Shown here: piece by piece, positions 43,921 through 55,449 of the stretch
Position numbering within the stretch: the stretch's first letter is position 1
How the letters are laid out: each line of letters starts with the position of its first letter
Assembly: GCA_002104905.1 (NCBI GenBank)
Contig: MCFE01000173.1
Span: 79,280 to 143,279 of the forward strand
Source: Basidiobolus meristosporus CBS 931.73
Lineage: Eukaryota > Basidiobolomycota > Basidiobolomycetes > Basidiobolales > Basidiobolaceae
DNA length: 64,000 nucleotides
Direction: 5' to 3'
Program-made: the position numbers and the translations under genes
Notes under the pieces: model-generated
Seen by the model: only the letters and a program-made list of their open reading frames with translations
Database searches by the model: none
What the model was told of the DNA's origin: nothing

Positions 43921-46246
43921 TAGCGTTGGATACCCACTCTTGATTATTTCTTTTAAACTGGCGTTTTCTTATTGACTGCGTAAAACGGATGAAAGAGCCT
44001 TGTCTTCCTGAGGTAGTCGTAGCTGTTGCCTTTCTGCGATCCACGGTCGCTCCACCAAGGCCATGGTTTGCTTTGCGTCCTAAATGGCGAAGTAGGCATT
44101 CTTCCCCCAGGCAACTGGGCCGCCGAAGTGAGGCGGCAGGTTGGCCATAGGGGGGATTGGGCTCCCTGCGAAAACCTCAACTGGGCACGTTCTTTCATCT
44201 AGACGAAATGACCGAGTGGGCAGGCCGGATTTCCAAGCGCTTTCCTGGTTGTCCACTCTCTCATCCGTCCCGAACCCTCATTCCAGCCCAAGCATGCCTG
44301 CGGCTCGCTACGTGTCTTGGCTGGACTCAGGAGTATGAACTTTTCTATAATTAGCGGATTCCTAGGTTTATGAAGCAGCACCTTCGGACGGTTCGATGAC
44401 CCATCTGGCGTGGCGGTTCGGCTCTGCAAGCGACCGGCAGCGTAATGGGATGCCGATGGGCATATTGCACCGGAGAAGGGGCTGGATTTGTTCATTTGAA
44501 AAATCTTTTATTTCAACAATTTCTTTCTATTTTGTGAGTGTGGTATTCAACGTAATTTCAGACCTTCCGAACACGCTTTTCCCCGATGATGGCGGGCAGT
44601 CCCACGGGTTACCCCGAGACATGGATTGCCTGCCCTTGTTTCTGAGATACCTCCGATCTTTGCCGGTTTTGTAGGTTGTTCTCTGGAGGAAAAGAAATAA
44701 ATCCCAAAAACCAAGCCATCTCGCATTCCCATCATCTTGCACTCTAGCGCTGTCGGCGAGCTTGAGGCGCCGCCGGTGGAGAGGCCCAACGAAATCTGCG
44801 CCCAAGGCAGCTGGAACACTCTGCGCCAGAATATGGAGGTGATGGCATGGGCCCATGATCACATCATTCGAATCTGGCCCGGAAATTCGATTATATGGAC
44901 TCGGGTCACATCTGCCTAATGGACAGAACTTTTCCAGAGACGAGATCGTCCACATAGGTACGAAGTAAATGGTGGAGCCGAACTCGTCGGGAATTGATCT
45001 GTACGAAGCTGTGCATATCTGCTCGCAGCCGCGTTGTATTTCAACCACCAGACATGCCCTTTCGGATCGTTTCGAATGACTGTCACTAAGGTTATCGATA
45101 CTGCGTAGAAATATAGCCATATAAGGGACACGGCACATGACTCGATGGGGTCGTTCGGGATTTCCTAATGTGGATACAACAACGGTAGACTATCCAGATA
45201 GGGTGACTGTACCGTTATACCATTTGGTGTCGAGCGACCCACAAGTGCATGCATGTTGAATCATTTGACGACGGTCGAGCCGATATGGCTCAGGAACCGC
45301 CGCGTCCAAAGTCACCCTAAGTTACGGTGGGTGCTGGGAATACCCAAATCGAATGTTCGTGCCATTCGTCGGCACCGGATATGCCGGAGATGACGAGAAA
45401 CCCATGATTCTTGATACGCAAAAGTCAGGAATCGCGCACACGATGGAGCCGTCTGGAGGCCCAGGTACTTTATCGCAACGAACATATGTGACTTGGGCTG
45501 GCTGTTCAGGCAGCCGTGAAGTCTGGATTTTCTGGACAGCGGAGCGTGCACAAATCTAAGTGCTGTTTAGAAATCAAACCATCCCTTCCAGGAGTCATTT
45601 TCGTCGATAATGCAAGCATGTTCTCCGGCATTTTCTGTGGTGATCAGGGCATACACCTGGATGTTTCCTCAATAGATAGCACGGAGCCCCCAAGTGGGCT
45701 ACTCTTCATCACGACGTCTGCTTCCGCTTTGGCAAGCTGGCGAATGGTTACTGCGATCACGGCCCCGTTGGCTTCGCTAGGTGGTTCCACCTTCGAACTG
45801 TAGGTGAGTAGAAGACATCGTTGGTGTTGCGGGGCATTTCAAGCTGCATACCCCCGTGTGGCCCTTACTTCGTTCCACCACATCAAACCGAGTCCAACAA
45901 CCACCTATCTACTTTGAGCCATGGTTGGCGAAGCAGGACTAGATAGCTACTCCCTGGTCTAGCTATCAAACCAGTTTCACCCGTGATGGAGTCAGTTGAA
46001 TATGGAACCAATTCAGATCGGTCAATTTGTTGTTGTTGTCAATTCATTGGTTCGTTCAATTCCCTGCACTATGCCAAGAGTAACTAGATTCTCTTGCGTC
46101 GCTGCGGAAAGTGCCTCATCAATTCGCAGTAGGTGAGACTCCTCTCAGCTCCTATGGTTGTTTGGCACCCGACTATTTATTTCTGAGCGCGCCTTCTTAC
46201 CCAACGACACACAATATAGCTACCCCCGCCCCATCTACCGAACCAC
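43921..46246. other. Spacer between cyclin and unknown gene
   Basis: 2.3 kb. A 203-codon minus frame at 44527-45138 and a 98-codon minus frame at 44199-44495 are open but have no motif, no typical fungal start context and no homologue I recognise. I do not call them genes. A CTATTTATTT TATA-like motif near 46169 may serve the gene at 46247. Confidence 0.4.
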
Positions 46247-47437
46247 ATGGCAACATTGTTATTCGACGATATCGATTTTCCCAACGAGCTGTACGTCCAG
46301 GAAACTGGGGAGTTCGCAACCCCGGTACGTACCCTGCTGCAATTCACCCCCCACATACTTGAGAACCTGGCCAAACAGGAAAGTGAACAAGAGCCCATCC
46401 ACCCAAAGGAAACCGAGGAGCACCTCAAATACGCGCAAGAAGGTCCCCGTTCCGCAACGGAGCCAAATACCCAACCTTGGTGGTCGAGCTGGCTCGCTAC
46501 CGAATCCACAAAGAAAATCGCCCAGGAGTCGTTCAAATTCTGCCTAGAGATGGCCCGGCTGTACATGGAACAGTCGCAATGGCGTGAACGCCATGAAGCC
46601 ACCCGAGGGGACTTCCATCAGCAAACGGAGTCTCAAAAAAAGAGAAAAAGTGAGGAGGAAGAGAAGGAGGAAGAGAAAGAGAAGGAGAGGGAGAAAAAGG
46701 AGAAGCAGAAGGAGAGGGAGGAAAAAGCCGTAGAAACCCAGAGTGATCATTATGCCACGGCAGTCAGTGCGGCGGCTGGGATCTCGGCACTGACGTTATC
46801 CCTATATTCCACTTACAAGTTCTCCTCCTCTGTAGGGCAGATCACTTTTTACAACCAACTCACCCTGCTCCTGGAACACGTCGAGACCATACTCGAAACC
46901 ACCCGCTTTTGGATGCAAGAACAGGTGGACCCGATTCCACCCATGGTGAAAAAGGATGTCGAAAGGATTGAGAAGCTAGTTGACTTGATCCACAGACTTG
47001 ATCGCCGTTCGGAGAAAAAGATGGAGGCAACTGCCTGGGCAGCCGGGGCTTTGGGTAGTCTAGGCTTAGTTGGCGGGGTTGTGGTTGGGAGTACGATGGC
47101 TTTGGGAGGCGGGGCTGTTGTTGCGCTAGGCGGACTATTCTATGGCGTTTACTCAAGAGGACAATACTCATCTAAGCAATATTCCGATATCCGAGAGATG
47201 CTGGAGAGTGAGGCCAAAGAGATACTGCGACACGTCGGCGAAAAGCAACATGCGGCGAAGCTGATTGACCAATTTCGCCAGGTCCGACCCAAGGTCTACG
47301 ACATGTCGGACTTTCCTGAGGTTCCCGAGGCCGTTCCCAATACGGCCAACCGCTATCCCGCACAGGATGAAGCTTTCGTAAAATCTGCCACGAACCAGAG
47401 GCAAAAGGAAAGGGCTGCGCAGACGGCGTGGGCTTAG
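46247..47437 (+). CDS. Protein of unknown function with charged coil and glycine-rich hydrophobic hairpin
   Basis: 396 aa, single exon, start at the first ATG of the frame. I do not recognise the family. Residues 1-125 are mixed with a WWSSWL patch at 78-83. 131-165 is almost only Glu, Lys and Arg, a continuous charged helix encoded by a purine-only-like tract at 46635-46730. 169-190 is a hydrophobic segment. 200-260 is amphipathic helix (LLLEHVETILETTRFW, VERIEKLVDLIHRLDRR). 261-302 is a long small-residue hydrophobic stretch rich in Gly and Ala (GALGSLGLVGGVVVGSTMAL) with GxxxG-like spacing. 303-370 is helical and charged again. The pattern of helix, glycine-zipper hairpin and helix resembles membrane-inserting helical proteins, such as fungal NLR-associated or pore-forming effectors, but this is inference. 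A real protein is likely from length and composition. Confidence 0.7.
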   Translation: MATLLFDDIDFPNELYVQETGEFATPVRTLLQFTPHILENLAKQESEQEPIHPKETEEHLKYAQEGPRSATEPNTQPWWSSWLATESTKKIAQESFKFCLEMARLYMEQSQWRERHEATRGDFHQQTESQKKRKSEEEEKEEEKEKEREKKEKQKEREEKAVETQSDHYATAVSAAAGISALTLSLYSTYKFSSSVGQITFYNQLTLLLEHVETILETTRFWMQEQVDPIPPMVKKDVERIEKLVDLIHRLDRRSEKKMEATAWAAGALGSLGLVGGVVVGSTMALGGGAVVALGGLFYGVYSRGQYSSKQYSDIREMLESEAKEILRHVGEKQHAAKLIDQFRQVRPKVYDMSDFPEVPEAVPNTANRYPAQDEAFVKSATNQRQKERAAQTAWA

Positions 47438-48918
47438 CTTTCCAACCCTTTGTATCATATCCAATCTAAGAATAAATGGTCATTAGACTGAATAAAACGT
47501 AGAAGTGTGTGTACAGCCCATTCATACCTGCCTAATCTTGTCGTCCTCATCCATTCCGCTGGGCTCTCCCTATGATCTGACCTCATTGTCGAGTCCAGTA
47601 GATCGACAGTATCATAGATCTTCGTGCTTATCGGAAACCTGCTCGGGAGCTGGGAACAAATGCCCTGCAGCCTGAGTTTCATACGGGATAAGATCACGGA
47701 AGATATCAATGCTAATCTCAAAGATAAACTCAGACAACTTATCATGGCGTTTGGTTTATTTTATGACGAGACCAAACTAACTTGATCTGGCTGGACCGCA
47801 CGTAAGGGTCATCACTGCCAAACCCCATTGTACGATCGGAATAGGTGCAGGTGCAGGTGCAGGCGCGGACACGGGCGCCTATCAACCATGCGTTGTCACC
47901 TCAAATCCGCTTCGCGAGCACGATCACTTGCTTAAAGCTACGGGAGCTCTTCGGCTGCGTAGTTCCCCGGGTGCCGTTAGATACAGATTAGTGTACGCAG
48001 GAGAATCCGTGATTGAGTCGAGTCGCAAGAGGCGAATCTATCAGACAACACTTTTAAACTTCTGGAGCACAGTAGCATCCAGAATGACCAGCGGCTCCTT
48101 ATGAGGTACGATCACTCCATTGTACATCTTGTGTCTGGACCCTGTGGTTTCTACCAGACAGGTTGGGATCGGTTGGTCCTAATCAGTCACTTAGGAAGGA
48201 AGTCGAAGCTTCATAGGCTGTTGGAAATGGCAGCTTGCCGTTTCTCAACTTGGCGGCATGCTGCTATTGGCGACTTGGATAACCATCGTATTAGATACTC
48301 ATTCATTGGTGTTCCAGGCCTAGTGTAGGGTTGAGGATTTATCCATAGCATGTGGTGCAAGGTAGCAGAGTCATCAGTGGTCAATATGAAGCGATTGAGG
48401 TAGGGACAGCGGTGCGAATAGACCGGTGAGGGCGGTGTTCTGTGGCTGAGTGGCTCAAGCAACAAGCTCTTCGCCTTGCCCTTCCACTGATTATAGCTGC
48501 TCACTCCAATATAAATAGGGGTCTAGGTAGGAGAAACGGTATGCAGAAGTAAGGTCCGCCATGCAAGCTCATTGTCTGCTAGTGTTTAAATAAATGTAAA
48601 ATTAAGCACCCTTGATAAAAAGGGCCATGATCGTGACTTTGCATATATCCATCTGCCTGACCATCAAGGCTGATGGGTAAAGAATGAATATATCATACAG
48701 GGCAGTGAGGATCCACTATTTTCCCACCACTGTGGCTAAGGAGAGCTAGGCAGCTACAGTATGGGCGATTGGGAGTATAAACATGATGCAGGACAAATGT
48801 ACGAGGATATCAATGTTTACTACCGAGATGTTTATTTGATGGCTGATCAACCCGTAGCTTTTCATCAAAGCCAATTGAATAGCATATTGCTCAAAGTTGC
48901 ACATGACTTACCCACCAT
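47438..48918. other. Spacer between convergent genes
   Basis: 1.5 kb with no supported gene. A (GGTGCA)3 run lies at 47844-47863. Short frames (48101-48328, 48211-48504, 47455-47745) overlap one another and carry no motif. Confidence 0.4.
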
Positions 48919-49737
48919 CTACTTGGCTACATTTCTTTTCGAAATCCATGCAAGATTTCGGACTGCCATGTCAAGTAGCATACGCGAATAAAGCCTGTGA
49001 AGCTGAACAGTCAGCCCGTCCCCACTGAGCCGACTTCGGAGCGAGGAGTCCTCAGCCGGAGCCAGCGTTGAGCCAAACCAGAAGGTGTAGTACTTTTTTT
49101 GTTCATCCTCCCCATGTGCTTGCACATTCCCATCGATTCCACCAACGGGCTTCGGGCCTTCTGCCGCTAACCAGCTGGCTCCCAACACCTTGCCATCATC
49201 AAGGGTAAAATGGAGTTCCAATTGTTTGGAATCACGATCAGCGACTGTGAACACATTGGATGCAACAGTATCGCCAATCTGAAAGCTTTTCGTCAATATC
49301 TCCTGATCGGTGTCGTGGTTGATACGATGCACGGAGGAGCGTAGGAAAGCAGGTGGAGAGAGTCGGAGTATTAGACGCTCCAACTTGAATATGGGCGATG
49401 TGTAAAACGCTCGAGCGTAGTGAACCAGTAAGGCGTCCGGATCAGTTCCGTCAGGTAATGACAGCTGTGAAGCGGGGATTTGGAGCATGAATGAATCCCG
49501 ATACAATCGAATTGGGTTCTGAGAGGCGGAGTCAGGCGCTTTGAAGCGTTTAGAGGTGTTTACCAGGCTCCAATCCGGGCCACTTGTTAGAGAATGAATT
49601 CTGCCTAAAGCCCTGCTGTAGAGATAGGCCACGGCGGATGCGGTACCAACAGATACAGTAAATAATGGGGTTGAGAGGAATCGGGAATAGACCATCTTTA
49701 ATAAGGTTGGTTGCTTGTTTGCGGTCTTTATAAGCAT
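48919..49737 (-). CDS. Conserved unknown protein with N-terminal membrane anchor
   Basis: 272 aa, single exon. Start at 49737, or more likely the in-frame ATG at 49695 (MVYSRFLS, residue 15), which puts a hydrophobic segment (about 24-40, TPLFTVSVGTASAVAYLY) right at the N terminus, suggesting a mitochondrial or membrane anchor. The core matches my memory of an uncharacterised family shared by fungi and some bacteria: a HYARAFYTSPIFKLERLIL segment (about 105-125), then an alternating beta pattern (LELHFTLDDGKVLGASWLA), TFWFGSTLAP, and a C-terminal LHRLYSRMLLDMAVRNL helix. No catalytic motif is evident. Function unknown. The end at 48919 overlaps a 76-codon plus frame (48761-48991) that I do not accept. 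Confidence 0.75.
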   Translation of the reverse strand: MLIKTANKQPTLLKMVYSRFLSTPLFTVSVGTASAVAYLYSRALGRIHSLTSGPDWSLVNTSKRFKAPDSASQNPIRLYRDSFMLQIPASQLSLPDGTDPDALLVHYARAFYTSPIFKLERLILRLSPPAFLRSSVHRINHDTDQEILTKSFQIGDTVASNVFTVADRDSKQLELHFTLDDGKVLGASWLAAEGPKPVGGIDGNVQAHGEDEQKKYYTFWFGSTLAPAEDSSLRSRLSGDGLTVQLHRLYSRMLLDMAVRNLAWISKRNVAK

Positions 49738-52700
49738 AAACGAATGCCACCCTATTCCATCCGATCTATATGTATTATCAGGTTTGAGTCTTGGGTCACC
49801 TGTTACACAGCCTCAGATATCATCCAGCACAAGCCCTTGAAATCTTCGGAATCAAAGGCTCCGGGTGTAGGTTACCTACGCTGGTCAACTGCGGGCATTA
49901 TGCAATCGTACCCGTTTACAGTATGGAATTGGGTATGCGCCAAGGCGAGAAAACTGTCCATCACCATTGGCCACTTGTTTGTGTTCAGAGGGATTGTCAG
50001 TATACTGCCCGTCGTTTGCAGCCAAATCTTAGGTGCATTGTTACGACGAAAACCTGACTTCTGTCATACCTTGTCCGTAGCAGCCCTAGCCTGGATTAGG
50101 GATGCCATATGCGTGGACGTTTATTGGATTATAAATCAATTCCCGAATTAGATTTAAGCTTAATGTGTATGCGGAGTTCTCATTATTTGTGAACTGTTGC
50201 CAATGGTAGAAGTCGGGGGTTTGAGCATAGACGTGGTCCTGAAATGTGCTCTCGAGTTGACATGTTGCCACTGCTAGGGGGTTTCTAGCCCTGGTAGATA
50301 GTGGTTGTAGAAACCCATTCTATCTCCGGACTCATTGGATATGACATCTTCGAGAATGTGAATATAGTATCCAGATTGATATGCTCCATGGAGTTTACAT
50401 AATAGTACCCATTAGTGCTCGACAGTGATTCGAAGTAGTTGAATGAGCATCACTATTTAGAATTGTTGATGGTTGCCGAATTTTGCCGGGCATCCGTTGC
50501 ATATTTATTAAATCAAGTTTTTGCGATGTGTAAGATCAATGAAAGGCACCAATTCCATTAGAAGCCCCCAACTCTTGTACGCTGCATACAGCACATGGTT
50601 GCTCGATGGGATCCATTCAGTATAAGACAAACGCTCTTAGTTTGTACTTTGTAGATGAACGGGCCCGATCCTTATCGCTAGGCGTTTACAGTAGGGTTGT
50701 GCAAACATATTCCCGATCACCATGCTCCACTTATTTTTAGAGGGAATATCCATCAAATACACTCCATATTGGTATCCTCACGCCTCCAAACTAGAGGGTA
50801 ACATTCAAAAACTGCGCTCATTTGGGGATGATTACCTACCTTGAGTAGATATTCCTTTCGAAAACTTCAGTTGGAAAAGAGTCCTGGGGTAAATACCACA
50901 TGAATTCCTACATCCGTTGCATAGTCAGAATGACGCATTACAAACTCATTTTGCCAAAGTACTCGCAAAGCTATGCCACTTATTAAGTACACTAGTTTAA
51001 GTGACCAATTTTTGAACGCTGCAGATAAAATTGCAGGCAGGCAATGGAATCAGATTAATTGTCATTTTCATATGCATCATAAACCTCTACTAAAGGGTGC
51101 CTACACTTTGGAAGAATATTGCACACTAATTGTAGCCGAAATATTGATTCATTCAGCTGTGCTAATAATGCATAAGACGCATATGTAATATCATTACTAT
51201 CAATTACCCTTTGAATTTACCTGTTGCAGTTATTTATTTTGGGACTCGAACTGTTCGAATTTTTTTGTACCTGGTTGATTGCAATATGAAGTACGAGCTC
51301 AGGGTTTGGCTCGTAAGAGATCGGCTATTTCTTCGAATTGATCAGTACCGAAAGCCATCAAAACTAGTCCAGATGAGATTAAACTTTTTCCACCACCCTC
51401 TGGGGCCATGCACAATGTAGTCCTTTCATTAGATTTGCGAAGTTTACCTGAAAGTATACATATATCAATAAACCTACGAGTATATATCATGTTCATCATC
51501 TGGTTCTCCAATACTCGCTAGAGTCTTCTAACAGCTCCAACCATCAATAACTATCATATTTTAGCCAAATATTATCAAAATGGTTGATTGAGATTATTAA
51601 GCCAATGCCTATAGCTCTTATCGTACATTTTTTTATCAAAAGCGTGGCGTATCTCATTTCTCTTTCAAGGATATTTTAGCGTACAATTTCTTGCAATATT
51701 GTAAGAATTTGGCCGGTTCAGACATCAAGGGACCCTTGGGTAGTCAGAGGCAGCTCAGAAGTGATGAAAACCACACTTACCTGTTGATGAGTAAAGGTTA
51801 TGGCTCAAAGCGCTGTAGATTAGCTTGCAAAACTTGTACTGCCGCTCATGTTACAGGCACTAAGGTTGAGTTTTCATGCAGCTGCAACCCTGGCCACCCA
51901 ACGTGTAAAAACTGCTATATCAGACACTTGAAAGTGGTATATGAAAAAACAAGTAATGCTCAATAATTCTTCGCAGTTAGTAGGATTGACTATTAAATGT
52001 TTGAAATATAATTGTTTAAAGCCATACCTATTATTCATCAATGAAGTGTTAGACCATTTGGTCCGATTAGAATTTGCCAAAAATTGGTTCAGTAAAGGCA
52101 ACATAAGACAAAGTATTTGCAACCATTTTGAAAAAATCAAAATACCAGCACAAAGTGCATACCAGAGAGATTTCATAAGCTTCATTTAGACTTCATATAT
52201 CCTTGCTATGAGGTCAAAATAATTTAAATACAATTGGGCTAATCTCTACTTGTTAATGATTCATATTAACGATGTATCATGAGTCGCTACCACACTGGTT
52301 GCTAAATATTGGCTATTGACTCAGCATTTAGTATGCAAGATATTAGCGTCCATGAGGTTATTCAAGATCCTGAACATGTTGAGGAACCTTACACTACCCT
52401 GGAATAGGCAAGGACTTTACTTAACAAAATGATTTTATGGATGTCATAATCTGCTCCAAGAGTGCAAGTACTCTACTTGAGCATAGTCTATCAGCTAATA
52501 AGCACTAACAATGCTTCAATAAGCCTTGCAATATCATTAATCCTAGTGGCTTAAAGTGACCAAGTAAATGTATGAATCAAGGAGAGAATACACAACTTTG
52601 TTATTATGCATTTATCTAACATGTGTTGCCAATGTGATACTATTGTTAACCAAGTATCGATTCCTACTCTTCTAATAACACTTTTGCAACAAACATGCAA

Positions 52701-54036
52701 TGAGCTTTCATCTATTGAGGATATATGGAAAATTCAATGAGCAGTAGTTTGGTTTAAAACCCCATGCAATCCCAAATGACTGTGCGGAGTTTAAGTTCAA
52801 ATATGTAGGCTTGAGGTTTTGGCTACCTAGAGGACCCACAATGATATAAAGGTGTGCCAAGTATCTAGTTACACTCATATCATATATGTATGGTTATATA
52901 TACAAAGCATTCTTGGAGTAGGAAGTATTGCTTGATTCAATTGCCAGTGTAATTTAGTGCAAAAGCAGCAAATTGAAACATGAGCAAGGAGCTAACCCAG
53001 TTGATTAGAGCAGAATCTAAGCACAGCTTGAACCAGAACCCTGCTATCTAATCAGAGATCAATGATGATTGTGCGGAAATTTGGCAATTACTTGATCAGG
53101 CTCTGGTACTGTATTTGCTAGCAAACCAATGGTTGCTCAATCCTAGCTATTGGCTGTAAAAAGGCATAATAGATATGCGGCATATATCATGTAATCTTTG
53201 AGCACTACTTGATCTTTGCTGATATTGTGCATGACATAAATAATGCAATTTTGGTCTGTTAGTGATTAGGCCAAAATGCGGTAATATTAAGGGTTTTGTA
53301 GCGTTGTTAAACGGAAATTATAAATACACCACAAGGAAGATCACTGGAAACTATGTTCAATATTGAGTGCTATTTGTACAGGTTGGACGCTTGAGAAATA
53401 CAGAGGTCTTGAGCGACTTAAACTAGAGTTATATCGTCTCTTATCTTTTAACAGCACTACGAACAACATGGCCATATGAGTCCCTGTCAAGATTCTATAC
53501 GAAAATGATCCTTCGTCGAACTAGAAAGAGCAAAACACACAGTTAAATACCCGAAGTTTCCTGTACTGTTAACCAAGTAGCAGTTTAAAATTACTAATAA
53601 GCCAACAAGATCAATTCGAAATTCACATCAATGTCGCCAAATTCGGTCGCATGATCGAATTATCCCCATATGGCGACCACAATGGATCCCACCAAAGTAC
53701 GCAGTGGGACCCAAGTATTACAAGAACGTCATGATATATTCTTAAACCAATGAGAATGCTGCCTAACCGTATTTAGTCACTGCGCGGATTGCCGACAATA
53801 AGACAACTCATGCCGAGTCGAAGCTTTTCCGAATAGCAGATGTGTATCTCAGTGAGGCACGCTTCCTTGATGTTGAGTGCAACCATCTGGTCCACATGGA
53901 GTAGAGGTGTTCACTAAAGAAAACCACTAACAAAAGGCAGGATAGGTAAAGGGACTAACAGAAGAGTTTATTGATACCCGAAGCTCGCATCGTATAATGC
54001 AGTTGAGATTACATTTAATCTTGGTAAGATAGTTCA
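49738..54036. other. AT-rich, nearly gene-free stretch
   Basis: 4.3 kb with lower GC than the rest of the island, many stops in all frames and no recognisable gene beyond the small candidate at 51691-51966. It lacks CpG in parts (52200-53000), so it may include old transposon sequence too decayed to classify. Confidence 0.4.
51691..51966 (+). CDS. Small Cys-rich hypothetical protein or remnant
   Basis: A 91-codon frame whose middle reads CRLACKTCTAAH, then FSCSCNPGHPTCKNC: seven cysteines in C-x3-C-x2-C ... C-x-C-x5-C-x2-C order, plus a His, as in a small zinc-binding module. No family recognised. It may be a lone remnant of a transposon protein, since the flanks are AT-rich and noncoding. 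An 82-codon frame follows at 51941-52189 in a different phase. Confidence 0.3.
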   Translation: MQYCKNLAGSDIKGPLGSQRQLRSDENHTYLLMSKGYGSKRCRLACKTCTAAHVTGTKVEFSCSCNPGHPTCKNCYIRHLKVVYEKTSNAQ

Positions 54037-55404
54037 TTAGATACGATGGATGGATCTTCCATCGACATACACTTCGATGATGTTACGATCATCTCCATTG
54101 TTGATGAATTTCTCGAAGGTGGTCTTGATGTCATCGTGGTCGAATAGGTCAATGGGTGACCCATGGGAAAGTGGATCAATGATCAACGCATCAAACTGCT
54201 TCCCCACCACGAAGTTCCCGATCGAGTTCTTCATGCCAAGCACATCGGCACCACCGAGAGTAGCGAGATAGAAGACCTCGGCCAGCTCGAGGTACTTGTC
54301 ATCGGGGTGCTCGAAGCTGCGAGCGATGGCGGAGAAGTAGCCGTTGCGGATGTTGTTTAGGATAGATGGGCTGTACCCACCGGAGACATCAGTCCCGAGT
54401 CCGAGCTTTTGCCCCTCATTCAGCATTTGGCGGATCTTTGCGATGCCACTGCGAAGGCTGAGGTTCGAGTTAGGGCAGTGAGAGATGCCTGCACCTCTCT
54501 GCTTCAGCAGCTGACGCTCAGCGTCGGTTGGGTACACTACGTGGGCCATGATGGTGCGGTTGGTCAACAGACCATGGGAGTCGTACACAGAGGTGTAGTC
54601 AGGCTGATCAGGGTGGAGCTGCTTCACCCAGGCAATCTCGTCAAGGTTCTCATCAAGATGGGATTGAATTGGAACGTTGTATTTGGTCGCAAGTGCGCTC
54701 AGCCCCCTCATCAGCTCACTTGTGCATGAAGGGACGAAACGGGGGGTGACAATGGGGGTGACTCGAGAGTTCTTCTTCCCTTGAACGTATTGGATGAACG
54801 CCTCGGTATCCTTCAAACTCTGGGCAGTGGTCTCGGTCAGATAGTCGGGGGAGTTGCGGTCCATGTTGACCTTCCCGACAAAAGCGCGCTGCCCTCTGGC
54901 CGCCACAATGTCGGCGAGCGCCTTCGAAGCCTCCAGATGGATGGTGGCATAGTAGCTGGCAGCTGTGGTACCGCTTCGGATCACTCGATCTACAACCTTG
55001 CTGTACGCATCCTTAGCATAGTTCGTGTTGTTGAACCGAGACTCCCGGGGGAAGGTGAAGGTGTTGAGCCAGTCAAGCAACTGCAAGTCCATCCCTGAGC
55101 CAGTGAACACGTACTGCGGCGCATGGATGTGCGTGTCGATCAGTCCAGGCATTAGGAACTTCTGGTTGCCCAATGGGAAAAGGCTGACCCCGTACTTGCG
55201 TGCAATCTGTTGAGCCTGCTCCGCACTGACATTATTTTCCACTTGGACGATCTTCCCTGTCTTATCTACAGCGATGACACCACTGGTGGCATGCTCCAAT
55301 GAAGTGGCACTTACAGAATGGACAAAGCTGCCGTGGAATACCGTCTGAGCAGAAATAGATCCAATCAAGGTGGCAGAGATAATGGCAAGAGAAGTTAGAC
55401 GCAT
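54037..55404 (-). CDS. Guanine deaminase with a predicted signal peptide
   Basis: 455 aa, single exon. It hydrolyses guanine to xanthine and ammonia (amidohydrolase superfamily, one catalytic zinc). Residues 1-20 (MRLTSLAIISATLIGSISAQ) form a clean signal peptide with an A-Q cleavage site, unusual because the family is cytosolic. The rest is standard: GLIDTHIHAPQY (zinc ligands His92, His94), GTTAASYYATIH, PRFVPSCTSELM, QSHLDEN (His249), MAHVVYP (His288; the usual Gly after AH is Val), ISHCPNSNLSLRSG, and GLGTDVSGGYSPS (Asp339). Length equals the family norm plus the signal. Likely use: nitrogen scavenging from external purines. A good TATA box precedes the ATG at a short distance. Confidence 0.92.
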   Translation of the reverse strand: MRLTSLAIISATLIGSISAQTVFHGSFVHSVSATSLEHATSGVIAVDKTGKIVQVENNVSAEQAQQIARKYGVSLFPLGNQKFLMPGLIDTHIHAPQYVFTGSGMDLQLLDWLNTFTFPRESRFNNTNYAKDAYSKVVDRVIRSGTTAASYYATIHLEASKALADIVAARGQRAFVGKVNMDRNSPDYLTETTAQSLKDTEAFIQYVQGKKNSRVTPIVTPRFVPSCTSELMRGLSALATKYNVPIQSHLDENLDEIAWVKQLHPDQPDYTSVYDSHGLLTNRTIMAHVVYPTDAERQLLKQRGAGISHCPNSNLSLRSGIAKIRQMLNEGQKLGLGTDVSGGYSPSILNNIRNGYFSAIARSFEHPDDKYLELAEVFYLATLGGADVLGMKNSIGNFVVGKQFDALIIDPLSHGSPIDLFDHDDIKTTFEKFINNGDDRNIIEVYVDGRSIHRI

Positions 55405-55440
55405 AGCTGGTTGTTATTACACTTGCAGTGACTTCAAGGT

Positions 55441-55449
55441 GTTTATATA
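55441..55449 (-). promoter_or_regulatory. TATA box of the guanine deaminase gene
   Basis: TATATAAAC on the minus strand, 37-45 bases before the ATG at 55404. This implies a very short 5' leader and supports 55404 as the true start, and therefore the signal peptide. Confidence 0.65.

Noticed and set aside
44527-45138. 203-codon minus-strand frame
   Set aside because: No domain, no homologue recognised and mixed composition. Several overlapping frames on both strands here suggest chance in a CpG-rich spacer.
48761-48991. 76-codon plus-strand gene overlapping the end of the minus gene at 48919
   Set aside because: No motif, and its last third is antisense to conserved coding sequence.
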